The position numbers and the translations under genes are program-made. 64,000 bases of DNA from assembly GCF_001902635.1 (NCBI RefSeq), contig NZ_MJAO01000024.1:1-64000 (forward strand), read 5' to 3'. This document shows positions 46,216-55,785 of the stretch, in pieces. Within the stretch, counting starts at the first letter, position 1. Every line of letters begins with the position of its first letter. Source of the stretch: Serratia marcescens (GTDB lineage: Bacteria > Pseudomonadota > Gammaproteobacteria > Enterobacterales > Enterobacteriaceae). Below the pieces are notes generated by a model. It was not told the DNA's origin and ran no database searches. It saw nothing but the letters and a program-made list of their open reading frames with translations.

Positions 46216-46971
46216 ATGCGTTTTGACAATAAAGTCGTGGTTATCACTGGTGCGGGCAACGGCATGGGGGAAGCGGCGGCGCGGCGGTTCTCCGCCGAAG
46301 GCGCCATCGTGGTGCTGGCCGACTGGGCCAAAGAGGCGGTAGATAAGGTAGCCGCTTCGCTGCCGAAGGGCCGGGCGATGGCGGTGCACATCGACGTGTC
46401 CGATCACATCGCGGTTGAAAAAATGATGAACGAGGTGGCGGAAAAACTGGGCCGCATCGATGTCTTGCTGAACAACGCCGGCGTGCACGTGGCGGGCAGT
46501 GTGCTGGAAACCAGCATCGACGACTGGCGTCGCATCGCCGGGGTCGATATCGACGGCGTGGTGTTCTGCTCCAAATTCGCGTTGCCGCACCTGCTGAAAA
46601 CCAAAGGCTGCATCGTCAATACCGCGTCGGTGTCCGGCCTGGGCGGCGACTGGGGTGCGGCTTATTACTGCGCGGCGAAAGGCGCGGTGGTCAACCTGAC
46701 GCGCGCCATGGCGCTGGATCACGGCGGTGACGGCGTGCGTATCAACTCGGTTTGCCCGAGCCTGGTGAAAACCAACATGACCAATGGCTGGCCGCAGGAA
46801 ATCCGCGACAAGTTCAATGAGCGCATCGCGCTGGGCCGCGCGGCGGAGCCGGAAGAAGTGGCGGCGGTGATGGCGTTTCTGGCCAGCGACGACGCCAGCT
46901 TTATCAATGGCGCCAACATCCCGGTCGATGGCGGGGCGACCGCCTCGGACGGCCAACCGAAGATCGTTTAA
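46216..46971 (+). CDS. budC: meso-2,3-butanediol dehydrogenase / diacetyl reductase
   Basis: Classical short-chain dehydrogenase of 251 residues that reduces acetoin or diacetyl with NADH to 2,3-butanediol. The Rossmann motif is TGAGNGMG (residues 11-18), NNAGV follows at about 86-90, and the catalytic Ser138, Tyr151 and Lys155 (YCAAK) are in place. The whole sequence, including the DHGGDGVRINSVCPSLVKTNM block and the ASDGQPKIV tail, agrees with my recollection of the Serratia marcescens meso-BDH. In Serratia this gene is unlinked from budAB, as here. The exact substrate preference is inferred. Confidence 0.8.
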   Translation: MRFDNKVVVITGAGNGMGEAAARRFSAEGAIVVLADWAKEAVDKVAASLPKGRAMAVHIDVSDHIAVEKMMNEVAEKLGRIDVLLNNAGVHVAGSVLETSIDDWRRIAGVDIDGVVFCSKFALPHLLKTKGCIVNTASVSGLGGDWGAAYYCAAKGAVVNLTRAMALDHGGDGVRINSVCPSLVKTNMTNGWPQEIRDKFNERIALGRAAEPEEVAAVMAFLASDDASFINGANIPVDGGATASDGQPKIV

Positions 46972-46982
46972 GCGTTAACGCA

Positions 46983-47014
46983 CAGGCCCGGTCAGGATGA
47001 CCGGGCCTGCTGTT
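46983..47014. terminator. Terminator between budC and puuB
   Basis: CAGGCCCGGTCA and TGACCGGGCCTG form a 12-bp perfect stem with a GGA loop. TGTTTTA follows for budC; the leftward side is less T-rich. Confidence 0.8.
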
Positions 47015-48295
47015 TTAGACGCCGATGCGGTCGCGCAGCGTGTAGTAAGCCGCGCCGATGGCGGTGAACGGGATCTGCAGATTGCGCCCGCCGAAGAACG
47101 GCAGGTGCGGCAGCTTGGCGAAGGCGTCGAAGCGTTCGGCGTCGCCGCGCATCAGCTCGGCGATCAGCTTGCCCGCCAGATGGGTGCAGGTCACGCCGTG
47201 GCCGCTGTAACCTTGCATGTAGTACACGTTATTCTCCAGCCGGCCGAACTGCGGCATGCGCGACAGCGTCAGCAGGAAGTTGCCGGTCCAGCGATAGTCG
47301 ATACGCACCCCTTTCAGCTGCGGGAAGGTCTTCAGCAGCTTAGGCCGGATCAGGTTGTCGATGTCGTCCGGATCGCGCGCGCCGTACACCACGCCACCGC
47401 CGTACAGCAGGCGATGATCGGCGGTGATGCGGTAGTAATCCAACAGGTAGTTACAGTCTTCCACGCAGTAGTTCTGCGGGATCAGCGCCTGCGCTATCTC
47501 CGGTGCCAGCGGCTCGGTGGTCACCACCTGAGTGCCGCACGGCATGCTGCGCTTCGCCAGCCGCGGTTCCAGCTTATCGCCCAGATAGGCGTTGCCGGCG
47601 ACGATGACGAAGCGCGCCTTCACCTGGCCGTTGGCGGTGCTGATGAGCGCCGGTTCGCCGTGGCGGATGTTCGTCACCGCCGATTGTTCGAAGATGCGCC
47701 CTCCCTGCAGGCGAATCGCCTCGGCTTCACCCAGCGCCAGGTTGAGCGGATGGATGTGGCCGCCGCTGTGATCGAGCAGTGCGCCGACGTAGCGATCGCT
47801 GGCGACCTCCTGGCGTACCCGATCCGCATCGAGCAGCTCGAGTTGGGTATTGCCGTAGCGCTCCCAGTTGCGCTTTTGTTCGATCAGCGTATGGAACTGT
47901 TTGTTGTTCAGTGCGGCGAAGATGCCGCCGGGGCGGTAGTCGCAGTCGATGGCGTAGCGGCTGATGCGGCTACGGATGATCTCCGCGCCTTCAAACATCA
48001 TGCTGCCGAGCAAGCGGGCGCTTTCCGCGCCGTAGCGCTCTTCAATCACATCGATGTCGCGGCTGTAAGAGTTGACCAACTGGCCGCCATTGCGGCCGCT
48101 GGCGCCGTATCCGATGCGCGCCGCTTCCAGCAGCACCACGTTGTAACCGGCTTCCACCAGAAACAGTGCGGAGGAGAGGCCGGTATAGCCGCCGCCGATC
48201 ACGCAGACGTCGCATTCGATCGATTCATTCAGTTGCGGATAGGGCTGATGGGCGTTGGCCGTGGCCGCATAATAGCTTTTTACGTGTTCAGTCAT
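47015..48295 (-). CDS. puuB: Gamma-glutamylputrescine oxidoreductase
   Basis: FAD-dependent oxidase that converts gamma-glutamylputrescine to gamma-glutamyl-gamma-aminobutyraldehyde. The 426-residue product has the dinucleotide-binding VCVIGGGYTGLSSALFLVEAG, GYGASGRNGGQL (DAO-type second motif) and the C-terminal QGYSGHGVTCTHLAGKL. It follows puuC after 11 bp and ends the leftward puuDRCB unit. In E. coli puuE (transaminase) comes next; here budC occupies that place in the opposite direction. Confidence 0.94.
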   Translation of the reverse strand: MTEHVKSYYAATANAHQPYPQLNESIECDVCVIGGGYTGLSSALFLVEAGYNVVLLEAARIGYGASGRNGGQLVNSYSRDIDVIEERYGAESARLLGSMMFEGAEIIRSRISRYAIDCDYRPGGIFAALNNKQFHTLIEQKRNWERYGNTQLELLDADRVRQEVASDRYVGALLDHSGGHIHPLNLALGEAEAIRLQGGRIFEQSAVTNIRHGEPALISTANGQVKARFVIVAGNAYLGDKLEPRLAKRSMPCGTQVVTTEPLAPEIAQALIPQNYCVEDCNYLLDYYRITADHRLLYGGGVVYGARDPDDIDNLIRPKLLKTFPQLKGVRIDYRWTGNFLLTLSRMPQFGRLENNVYYMQGYSGHGVTCTHLAGKLIAELMRGDAERFDAFAKLPHLPFFGGRNLQIPFTAIGAAYYTLRDRIGV

Positions 48296-48306
48296 GATAT
48301 GAGCCC

Positions 48307-49803
48307 TTATTCCAGCGAGATCCAGGTGGTTTTCAATTCGGTGAACTTGTCCAGCGCGTGCAGCGATTTGTCGCGGCCGTTGCCGCTCTGTTTATAGCCG
48401 CCGAACGGCACGGTCATGTCGCCGTCGTTGTAGTTGTTGACGAACACCGTACCGGCTTTCAGTTGGCGCGCCATGCGGTGCGCGCGCGCCAGATCGCGGG
48501 TCCAGACCGCGGCGCCGAGGCCGTAGTCGCTGTCGTTGGCCAGCTGCAGCGCCTGTTGCTCGTCGTCGAATGTAGTCACCGCCAGTACCGGGCCGAAGAT
48601 TTCATCGCGCGCTACGCTCATGGCGTTGTTCACTTGGGTGAGGATGGTCGGCCCCAGATAGCCGGCATGGTCGCCCTGCGGATGGTGGCGCCCGTCGAGG
48701 AACAGCGCGGCGCCCTGGTTCAGCCCCTGCTCGATATAACCGGCCACTTTCTCGCAGTGGCCGCTGTCGATCAACGTGCCCATCACCGTGGCGGGATCGA
48801 GCGGATCGCCGGGAACGAAGGCCGCCGCGTGTTTGCGCAGCGCCTGCAGGAACGCTTGCTGAATGCTCGCCTCCACCAGCAGGCGAGTGCCGGCGATGCA
48901 CACCTGCCCCTGATTATAAAAGATGCCGGCGGCGGCGCTGCGGGCGGCCTGATCCAGATCCGGGCAATCGGCGAAGACGATGTTGGCGCTCTTGCCGCCG
49001 GCTTCCAGCCAGACGCGTTTCATGTTCGATTCACCGGCGTAGATCATCAGCTGTTTTGCCACCGGCGTGGAGCCGGTAAAGGTGAGGGCGTCGACGTCGC
49101 GGTGCAGCGCCAGCGCCTTGCCCGCGTCGTGGCCATAGCCGGGCACCACGTTCAGCACGCCGTCCGGCAGCCCGGCCCGCTGCGCCAGTTTGCCGAGCAG
49201 GATGGCGCTCAGCGGCGATTTCTCGGAGGGTTTGAGCACCACGCTGTTGCCGGCGGCCAGCGCCGGGCCAAGTTTCCAGCAGGCCAGCAGCAGCGGGAAG
49301 TTCCAGGGCACGATGGCGCCGACCACGCCGATCGGTTCGCGCTCGATCAGCGCCAGCGCATCGCGGCCGGTGGGGGCGATTTCACCGTAGACCTTATCGA
49401 TCGCTTCGGCGTACCAGCGGATGCAGCGAATGGCGCCCGGCACGTCGTCGCGCAGGCTGTGGCGAATCGGTTTGCCGGTGTCCAGCGTTTCCAGCAGCGC
49501 CAGCTCTTCGTGATGCTGTTCCATCAGCTCGGCGAAGCGCAGCAGCGTGGCTTTGCGCTGCGCCGGCGCGGCCTGCGCCCAATCGCCGCGTTCAAAAGCG
49601 GTGCGTGCCGCGCTGACCGCCCGATCGATGTCGGCGGCTTCGCCGCACGCGACCTGTGCCAGCTCACGGCGACCGGCGGGATCTTCCACGGCGAAACTTT
49701 TCCCCGCGGCGGCCGGCTGGTAGCGGCCGTCGATAAACAGCTGGTGCTCAATCTTCAGGGCCTGCGCCCGTTGTTGCCAATACTGCAAATGGTGAAAGTT
49801 CAT
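48307..49803 (-). CDS. puuC: Gamma-glutamyl-gamma-aminobutyraldehyde dehydrogenase
   Basis: NAD(P)-dependent aldehyde dehydrogenase of 498 residues, third step of the Puu pathway. Visible are the IVPWNFPLLLACWKLGPALAAGN block, FTGSTPVAKQL, the catalytic Glu in LEAGGKS, the nucleophilic Cys in FYNQGQVCIAGTRLLV and the closing FGGYKQSGNGRDKS. Length and order in the cluster agree with E. coli PuuC. It lies 15 bp after puuR. Confidence 0.94.
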   Translation of the reverse strand: MNFHHLQYWQQRAQALKIEHQLFIDGRYQPAAAGKSFAVEDPAGRRELAQVACGEAADIDRAVSAARTAFERGDWAQAAPAQRKATLLRFAELMEQHHEELALLETLDTGKPIRHSLRDDVPGAIRCIRWYAEAIDKVYGEIAPTGRDALALIEREPIGVVGAIVPWNFPLLLACWKLGPALAAGNSVVLKPSEKSPLSAILLGKLAQRAGLPDGVLNVVPGYGHDAGKALALHRDVDALTFTGSTPVAKQLMIYAGESNMKRVWLEAGGKSANIVFADCPDLDQAARSAAAGIFYNQGQVCIAGTRLLVEASIQQAFLQALRKHAAAFVPGDPLDPATVMGTLIDSGHCEKVAGYIEQGLNQGAALFLDGRHHPQGDHAGYLGPTILTQVNNAMSVARDEIFGPVLAVTTFDDEQQALQLANDSDYGLGAAVWTRDLARAHRMARQLKAGTVFVNNYNDGDMTVPFGGYKQSGNGRDKSLHALDKFTELKTTWISLE

Positions 49804-49818
49804 GCCTGGCTCCGTTGA

Positions 49819-50376
49819 TCAGAATGTCGTCGGCGTATGGGCGCTGATAATCCGGCAAATGCGCGCCGACGTGTTGCTGAAACTGTGGGGGATGCCGGTG
49901 TTGATGGCGTAGCTCTGCCCGGCCAGCAGGTGATAGCTCTGGCCGTTGACCTGCAGCACCACTTCGCCTTCCAGCAGCGTGCCGATCTCTTCCCCCTGGT
50001 GTTTGATGCGCTCGCCGGTGGTGGTGCCCGGCTCGTAGGTCTCAATCATCATCGCCAGCGTGCGGTTCGGGTCGCCATTGTGGATCAGCTTCATCGAAAC
50101 GCCCTGGCTGCCGATTTCGATCAGATCGTCACTGCCGATTACGATCTGCGGCTCCGTCGGCTTTTCCGGCTCGGCGAAAAACGCCGACAGCGACAGACCG
50201 TACACCGTCAGCAATTTTTGCAGCGTGCTGATGGCCGGGCTGACCTTGTCCTGCTCGATAGTACTGATGGCGCTGTGGGTTAACCCAGACAGTTCGGCGA
50301 CCCGGCGCTGCGACAACCCCAATTGTTGACGGATCTGCGACAGACGTTTTCCCGGTGCCAAGCTGACGTCGCTCAT
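49819..50376 (-). CDS. puuR: HTH-type repressor PuuR
   Basis: A 185-residue regulator with an XRE-type helix-turn-helix (residues about 9-65; LSQIRQQLGLSQRRVAEL, HSAISTIEQDKVSP) and a C-terminal cupin domain (about 110-180; HQGEEIGTLLEGEVVL). In E. coli it represses the puu genes until putrescine is present. Its start overlaps the puuD stop by 4 nt. Sites resembling its operator lie in the puuD-puuA spacer. Confidence 0.94.
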   Translation of the reverse strand: MSDVSLAPGKRLSQIRQQLGLSQRRVAELSGLTHSAISTIEQDKVSPAISTLQKLLTVYGLSLSAFFAEPEKPTEPQIVIGSDDLIEIGSQGVSMKLIHNGDPNRTLAMMIETYEPGTTTGERIKHQGEEIGTLLEGEVVLQVNGQSYHLLAGQSYAINTGIPHSFSNTSARICRIISAHTPTTF

Positions 50377-51134
50377 GGGCGTTTTTCCTTTTGATAGTTC
50401 CGACAGGCGGTGATGAAACCATCAAACAACAGGCGCGACAGGGCGTACTCGTCGCTGTTCCACTCCGGGTGCCACTGCACGCCGAGCGCGAAGGGCTGAT
50501 CGCGCACGCTGATCGCCTCCACCAGCCCGTCGGCGGCGTGCGCCTCGATGCGAACGCTCGCGCCCAGGGTTTTGGCGCCCTGGCCGTGCAGCGAGTTCAC
50601 CCAGAATCTGTTGCAATCCGGTATCAGTTGCGAAAGTAGCCCCCCTTCCTGAACGATGACTTCGTGGGCGGGGGCGTATTGCTGTTCCAGCGGCAGGTCG
50701 TGATCTTCACGATGCTCCAGCAGCTCGGGCAGTTCGTACAGGCGGCGATGCAGGGTGCCTTGGGTGGCGACCACCATCTCCTGCATGCCGCGGCAAATGG
50801 CGAAAAGGGGAATGCGCCTGTCGAACGCCTGGCGGATCAGCGCCAGGCTCAACGCGTCTCGGCCAGGATCGGCGTCAGGCTCATCGCCGTTTTCACCATA
50901 AAGGTGCGGCTGCACATTGCTGGGGCTGCCCGGCAGCAAAATGCCGTCGAGGCGCGGCAGCAGTTCCGCCAGCATTTCCGGCTCCGCCAGCGCGTGCGGC
51001 AGGGCGATCGGCAAGCCGCCGGCGGTGATAACGGCATTCAGGTACTTTTCTTGCAAGGTCTGTGTGAGGTGCCCGTTTAACCTATACCTGCACATGACGA
51101 CGCCGATGACTGGTCTGTTAAATATATTGTCCAT
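50373..51134 (-). CDS. puuD: Gamma-glutamyl-GABA hydrolase
   Basis: Class I glutamine amidotransferase-like peptidase C26 of 253 residues; it splits gamma-glutamyl-GABA to glutamate and GABA. The nucleophile is the Cys in PLFAICRGMQEMVVATQGTLHR, with the His and Glu in FALGVQWHPEW. First gene of the leftward puuDRCB unit, divergent from puuA. Confidence 0.94.
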   Translation of the reverse strand: MDNIFNRPVIGVVMCRYRLNGHLTQTLQEKYLNAVITAGGLPIALPHALAEPEMLAELLPRLDGILLPGSPSNVQPHLYGENGDEPDADPGRDALSLALIRQAFDRRIPLFAICRGMQEMVVATQGTLHRRLYELPELLEHREDHDLPLEQQYAPAHEVIVQEGGLLSQLIPDCNRFWVNSLHGQGAKTLGASVRIEAHAADGLVEAISVRDQPFALGVQWHPEWNSDEYALSRLLFDGFITACRNYQKEKRP

Positions 51135-51154
51135 GCTATCCCCTTGGTACGTTC

Positions 51155-51304
51155 GAAATTATGAACGATAAGCTTCTCTACCGCCGATTTCGTTCAATAT
51201 TCTATAAATCTAGCAGTCGATTGGCCAATATTCAAACCAAAAGTAACACTTGCAAAACAAATTTGTTTCATCTACGTTTCATTTGTGGGCATTATATTGA
51301 ACAA
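51155..51304. promoter_or_regulatory. PuuR-like operator sites in the puuD-puuA intergenic region
   Basis: The E. coli PuuR site is described as AAAATATAATGAACA. Three similar sites are seen: GAAATTATGAACGA (51155-51168), the reverse complement of CGTTCAATATTCTAT (51191-51205) and CATTATATTGAACAA (51290-51304). They flank both divergent promoters, fitting repression of puuD and puuA together. Confidence 0.6.
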
Positions 51305-51353
51305 GACGGTCAATAAACATCGACGACAGCAAAACACAAACGGCGGGTGAACC

Positions 51354-52772
51354 ATGCAGACCAACATCGTAGAAGTGGAAAACTTTGTTCAGCACAGTGA
51401 AGAGAGACGAAGTAGTGCGTTCCAGCGCGAAGTGAAGAAGTACCTGGAACGTTATCCGTTAACCCAACATGTCGACGTGCTGTTGACCGATCTGAACGGC
51501 AGCTTCCGCGGCAAACGCATTCCGGTCGGCGGCCTGCTCAAACTGGAGAAAGGCTGCTATTTCCCGGCCTCGGTGTTTGCGATGGACATTCTCGGCAACG
51601 TGGTGGAAGAGGGGGGATTAGGGCAGGAATTGGGCGAACCGGATCACGTCTGCGTGCCGGTACCGGGCACGCTGACGCCGTCGGCGGCGGATCCGCAGTA
51701 TATCGCACAGGTGCTGCTCACCATGCTGGATGAAGATGGCACTCCCTTTGACGTTGAACCGCGCAATGTGCTGAACCGTGTGTGGCAGCGTTTGCGTCAG
51801 CGCGGGCTATCCCCCGTGGTAGCGGTAGAGTTGGAGTTCTATCTCATCGATCGTCAACGCGATGCGGAGGGGTATCTGCAGCCGCCGTGCGCGCCGGGCA
51901 CCCAGGAGCGTAATACCCAAAGCCAGGTGTACTCCGTCGATAACCTGAACCACTTCGCCGACGTGCTGAGCGAGATCGACGAGCTGGCGCGTTTGCAGGG
52001 CATTCCGGCGGACGGCGCGGTGGCGGAAGCGTCGCCGGGGCAGTTCGAGGTCAACCTGCATCATACCGACGACGTGCTGCAGGCCTGCGATCATGCGCTG
52101 GCGTTGAAGCGGCTGGTGCGCATGGTGGCCGAGAACCACAACATGCAGGCCACCTTTATGGCCAAGCCATATGAGGAGCACGCCGGCAGCGGCATGCATG
52201 TGCACATCAGCATGCTGGACGCGCAAGGCAACAACGTGTTCGCCGACGACGACGGTGAGGATTCGGCGCTGCTGAAACAGGCGCTGGCCGGCATGATCGC
52301 CCTGATGCCGTCCTCGATGGCATTGTTGGCGCCGAACGTCAACGCCTACCGCCGCTTCCAGCCCGGCATGTATGTACCGACCCAGGCCTCCTGGGGGCAT
52401 AACAACCGCACCGTGGCGCTGCGCATTCCCTGCGGCGATCGCGACAACCACCGCGTGGAGTATCGCGTGGCGGGGGCCGATGCCAACCCTTATCTGGTGA
52501 TGGCGACCATTCTGGCCGGCATCGTCTATGGTCTGGAAACCGCGCTGCCGTTGCCTGAACCGGTGACCGGCAACGGTTTGGAACAGGACGGGCTGCCGTT
52601 CCCGATCCGCCAGAGCGACGCGCTGTACGAGTTCGAACATCAGCCGGTGCTCAATGCGCTACTGGGCGAACGCTTTAGCCATGTCTATCTGGCCTGCAAA
52701 ACCGATGAGCTGGTGCAGTTCGAGCGCCTGATCACCGAAACCGAAATCGAGTGGATGCTGAAAAACGCCTGA
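51354..52772 (+). CDS. puuA: Gamma-glutamylputrescine synthetase
   Basis: Glutamine synthetase-fold ligase that couples glutamate to putrescine with ATP, first step of the Puu pathway. The 472-residue protein shows VLLTDLNGSFRGKRIPVGG, EASPGQFEVNLHHTDDVLQACDHALALKR (substrate/metal region), the GSGMHVHISMLD block and the late NPYLVMATILAGIVYGLE. Length equals E. coli PuuA. It is transcribed away from puuD, followed by puuP after 308 bp. Confidence 0.95.
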   Translation: MQTNIVEVENFVQHSEERRSSAFQREVKKYLERYPLTQHVDVLLTDLNGSFRGKRIPVGGLLKLEKGCYFPASVFAMDILGNVVEEGGLGQELGEPDHVCVPVPGTLTPSAADPQYIAQVLLTMLDEDGTPFDVEPRNVLNRVWQRLRQRGLSPVVAVELEFYLIDRQRDAEGYLQPPCAPGTQERNTQSQVYSVDNLNHFADVLSEIDELARLQGIPADGAVAEASPGQFEVNLHHTDDVLQACDHALALKRLVRMVAENHNMQATFMAKPYEEHAGSGMHVHISMLDAQGNNVFADDDGEDSALLKQALAGMIALMPSSMALLAPNVNAYRRFQPGMYVPTQASWGHNNRTVALRIPCGDRDNHRVEYRVAGADANPYLVMATILAGIVYGLETALPLPEPVTGNGLEQDGLPFPIRQSDALYEFEHQPVLNALLGERFSHVYLACKTDELVQFERLITETEIEWMLKNA

Positions 52773-53080
52773 TCCCGCTCACCCTGCGACTACCGCGCGC
52801 GTCCGGCGCATTTCACTGGCTCTCCTGTGGCCGGTGAGGCTGCGCGCAGCGGTACAGAATTTCTTCTATCACGGCGTACAGGACGCCGACGAGGAAATAA
52901 CCATGACTCAGCCATCCCCATGCGCAGGCGTTTGCCTGTGCCGCAGCGCCTACGGGCCGGCCGCCGGCCGCCCGGCAGCGACCCCGAATCGTTTGTCCCG
53001 CCGCCTGAGCAGCAGTTTCCCCGCGGCCTCTCTGAATGACGTTGCACGGTTGACAGCAGAGGACCAAGAGGGGAAACGCC
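52773..53080 (+). other. puuA-puuP spacer with a possible 62-residue ORF
   Basis: A 308-bp gap. An ATG at 52903, preceded by GAGGAAATA, opens a 62-codon frame beginning MTQPSPCAGVCLCRS that overlaps the puuP start by 11 nt. Its SPCxGVC beginning recalls DUF1289 proteins but the rest does not. It is probably a decayed or chance frame. No terminator is obvious, so puuA and puuP may be co-transcribed. Confidence 0.3.
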
Positions 53081-54451
53081 ATGACGATTAAAGCCATCGA
53101 CGGTGGCCTGGCGGGCAAACCGCAGCTGCGCAAATCCCTCAAGCTGTGGCAGGTGGTGATGATGGGCCTGGCCTATCTGACGCCGATGACGGTGTTCGAC
53201 ACCTTCGGTATCGTCTCCGGCCTCACCGACGGCCATGTGCCGACCTCCTACCTGCTGGCGCTGGCCGGCGTGCTGTTCACCGCCATCAGCTACGGCAAAC
53301 TGGTGCGCCAGTTTCCCACCGCCGGTTCCGCCTACACCTATGCGCAGAAGGCGATCAACCCGCACGTCGGTTTTCTGGTGGGGTGGTCGTCGTTGCTTGA
53401 TTATCTGTTCCTGCCGATGATCAACACGCTGTTGGCGAAGATTTACCTGACCGCGCTGTTCCCGGAAGTGCCGCCCTGGGTGTGGGTGGTAGGCTTCGTT
53501 GTCCTGATTACCGCCATCAACCTCAAGAGCGTCAATTTGGTGGCCAACTTCAATACCCTGTTCGTACTGGCGCAGGTGGCGATCATTCTGGTGTTCATCT
53601 ATCTGGTGGTGCGCGGTCTGCACAACGGCGAGGGGATGGGCACGGTGTGGAGCCTGCGGCCGTTCCTCAGCGAGAATGCGCACCTGCTGCCGATCATCAC
53701 CGGCGCCACCATTCTGTGCTTCTCGTTCCTCGGTTTTGACGCGGTCACCACGTTGTGCGAAGAGACGCCCGACGCCGCCAAGGTGATCCCGCGCGCCATC
53801 TTCCTGACCGCGCTGTACGGCGGGGTGATCTTTATCAGCGTGTCGTTCTTCATTCAGCTGTTTTTCCCGTCCATTCAACGCTTCCACCAGCCCGACGCCG
53901 CGCTGCCGGAGATCGCACTGTACGTCGGCGGCAAGCTGTTCCAGTCGATTTTCCTCTGCGTGACCTTTATCAATACGCTGGCCTCCGGCCTGGCGTCGCA
54001 CGCCAGCGTTTCGCGCCTGCTGTACGTAATGGGGCGCGACAACGTGTTCCCGGAGAAATTCTTTGGTTACATCCACCCTAAGTGGCGCACGCCGGCGCTG
54101 AACGTGCTGATGGTCGGGCTGGTGGCGTTGTCGGCGCTGTCGTTCGATCTGGTGACCGCCACGGCGCTGATCAACTTCGGCGCGCTGGTGGCCTTTACCT
54201 TCGTCAACCTGTCGGTGATCAGCCACTTCTTTATCCGCGAAGGGCGCAATAAAAGCTGGAAGGATCGCTTCAACTTCCTGTTCCTGCCGCTGGTGGGCGC
54301 GCTGACGGTGGGCGTGCTGTGGCTGAACCTGGAGAAGAGTTCGCTGACCATGGGGCTTATTTGGGCAACGCTGGGCTTCGGCTATTTGGCCTGGCTGACC
54401 CGGCGTTTTCGCCAGCCGCCACCGCAGCTCGAGCGGCAGCCGCAGCAATAA
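53081..54451 (+). CDS. puuP: Putrescine importer PuuP
   Basis: APC-family amino acid/polyamine permease of 456 residues with 12 hydrophobic segments. The N-terminus [42 protein letters not shown] contains the first helix and the substrate-site GLAYLTPM motif; [29 protein letters not shown] is the TM6 region. It brings putrescine in for PuuA. A terminator follows the stop. Confidence 0.93.
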   Translation: MTIKAIDGGLAGKPQLRKSLKLWQVVMMGLAYLTPMTVFDTFGIVSGLTDGHVPTSYLLALAGVLFTAISYGKLVRQFPTAGSAYTYAQKAINPHVGFLVGWSSLLDYLFLPMINTLLAKIYLTALFPEVPPWVWVVGFVVLITAINLKSVNLVANFNTLFVLAQVAIILVFIYLVVRGLHNGEGMGTVWSLRPFLSENAHLLPIITGATILCFSFLGFDAVTTLCEETPDAAKVIPRAIFLTALYGGVIFISVSFFIQLFFPSIQRFHQPDAALPEIALYVGGKLFQSIFLCVTFINTLASGLASHASVSRLLYVMGRDNVFPEKFFGYIHPKWRTPALNVLMVGLVALSALSFDLVTATALINFGALVAFTFVNLSVISHFFIREGRNKSWKDRFNFLFLPLVGALTVGVLWLNLEKSSLTMGLIWATLGFGYLAWLTRRFRQPPPQLERQPQQ

Positions 54452-54459
54452 ATCCATCA

Positions 54460-54486
54460 GGCGGGAGTTTCCCGCCTTTCTTTTTG
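54460..54486 (+). terminator. Terminator after puuP
   Basis: GGCGGG (54460-54465) pairs with CCCGCC (54471-54476) around AGTTT, followed by TTTCTTTTT. Confidence 0.85.
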
Positions 54487-54543
54487 GCGCGTGCGACAGT
54501 AGAGTGAAAAACCTGATAAAAAATAACCCATTGGACCTGCCTT

Positions 54544-55437
54544 ATGCCCGCTTTGCCCTCGCGCACCCGCGCCACGCTGTTCGGTTTGTTGGCCATTGTG
54601 CTGTGGAGCAGCGTCGTCGGCCTGATCCGCAGCGTCAGCGAAGGGCTGGGGCCAATCGGCGGCGCGGCGATGATCTACAGCGTCAGCGCGGCCTTTCTGC
54701 TGGTAGCGCTCGGCGTGCCAAAATGGCGCAGCTTTCCACGGCCTTATCTCATCATCGGCAGCCTGCTGTTCGTCAGCTATGAAATTTGTCTGTCGCTGTC
54801 GCTCGGCTATGCCAATACCCGCCTGCAGGCGATAGAAGTGGGTATGATCAACTACCTGTGGCCCTGTTTCACCGTGCTGATGGCGTTGGCGATCAACGGG
54901 CAAAAGGCCAAATGGTGGCTGCTGCCGGGGCTGCTGTTGTCGCTGTTCGGCATCGGCTGGATCATGAGCGGCGAGGGCGGCTGGTCGCCGGCGCAGATGC
55001 TGGCCAACGTGCGCAGTAACCCGCTGAGCTACGCGCTGGCATTCAGCGGCGCGGTGATCTGGGCGCTGTACTGCAACCTGACCAAGAAGATCGCCCAGGG
55101 CAGCAACGGCGTGGTGGTGTTCATCGTGTTGACCGCGCTGGCGCTGTGGCTGAAGTATGCCTTCAGCGCGGAAAGCGGCATGCAGTTCAGCGCCGGCGTG
55201 ACCGTGACGCTGCTGTGCGCCGGGGTGGCGATGGGAGCGGGGTACGCCGCCTGGAACGTCGGCATTCTGCACGGCAACATGACGTTGCTGGCCACCGTCT
55301 CTTATTTTACCCCGGTGCTGTCGGCGGTGTTCGCCGCGCTGGTGTTGCACACCTCGCTGACCGTCAATTTCTGGCAAGGCGTGGCGATGGTCACCCTCGG
55401 CTCGCTGATCTGTTGGCGGGCAACCCGTGGAAATTAA
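54544..55437 (+). CDS. yddG: Aromatic amino acid exporter YddG (DMT family)
   Basis: EamA/DMT inner-membrane transporter of 297 residues with ten hydrophobic segments. It follows E. coli YddG closely: GLLAIVLWSSVVGLIRSVSEGLGPIGGAA, GSLLFVSYEICLSLSLGYA, QAIEVGMINYLWP, YAAWNVGILHGNMTLLA, SYFTPVLSA. YddG exports aromatic amino acids and some dyes/drugs. It begins 65 bp after the puuP terminator region and stands alone. Confidence 0.9.
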   Translation: MPALPSRTRATLFGLLAIVLWSSVVGLIRSVSEGLGPIGGAAMIYSVSAAFLLVALGVPKWRSFPRPYLIIGSLLFVSYEICLSLSLGYANTRLQAIEVGMINYLWPCFTVLMALAINGQKAKWWLLPGLLLSLFGIGWIMSGEGGWSPAQMLANVRSNPLSYALAFSGAVIWALYCNLTKKIAQGSNGVVVFIVLTALALWLKYAFSAESGMQFSAGVTVTLLCAGVAMGAGYAAWNVGILHGNMTLLATVSYFTPVLSAVFAALVLHTSLTVNFWQGVAMVTLGSLICWRATRGN

Positions 55438-55510
55438 CGGAAATTATCCGCCGGTGCCGCAATGTTGAACTAGAATTTAACTAGCAATGCTGCCTGAAGG
55501 AACGACGACG

Positions 55511-55783
55511 ATGAGAAGCGACATTCAATTTATTCAGCAACCCGACATCGACGCGCATCACTATGAGCGCGGCGATACCGTGCGCCTGACCACGGCGAAT
55601 CTGCGGCATGAGTATCAGCTCGACGTGTATATTTTGCGCCGCGACGACAAGCTGATTTACGGTTCGGTCGTTGCGGCGGCGCCTAAGACCGACATTCCGG
55701 TCGCCAGCTGGGAAGTCAAAAACGGTGAAGAGGTGGCGTTCCGCCAGGAAAACATCGCCAAAGCGGTGCCGGCGGTGAACTGA
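55511..55783 (+). CDS. Hypothetical protein, 90 residues
   Basis: A small soluble protein starting MRSDIQFIQQPDIDAHHYER with a beta-rich middle (VYILRRDDKLIYGSVVAAAP). The ATG at 55511 lies after GAAGGAACG. No family recognised. It is convergent with a GlxA-type regulator, leaving 2 bp between the two stops. Confidence 0.65.
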   Translation: MRSDIQFIQQPDIDAHHYERGDTVRLTTANLRHEYQLDVYILRRDDKLIYGSVVAAAPKTDIPVASWEVKNGEEVAFRQENIAKAVPAVN

Positions 55784-55785
55784 TC

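Noticed and set aside
46997-48397. 466-codon frame antisense to puuB
   Set aside because: Overlaps the whole of puuB, which has intact FAD motifs; the antisense product has no recognisable domain.
48358-49818. 486-codon frame antisense to puuC
   Set aside because: Shadow of an intact aldehyde dehydrogenase gene with catalytic Cys and Glu in the real frame.
52790-54457. 555-codon frame antisense to puuP
   Set aside because: The plus strand encodes a complete 12-TM permease; the antisense product is Gln/Arg/His-rich without a domain.
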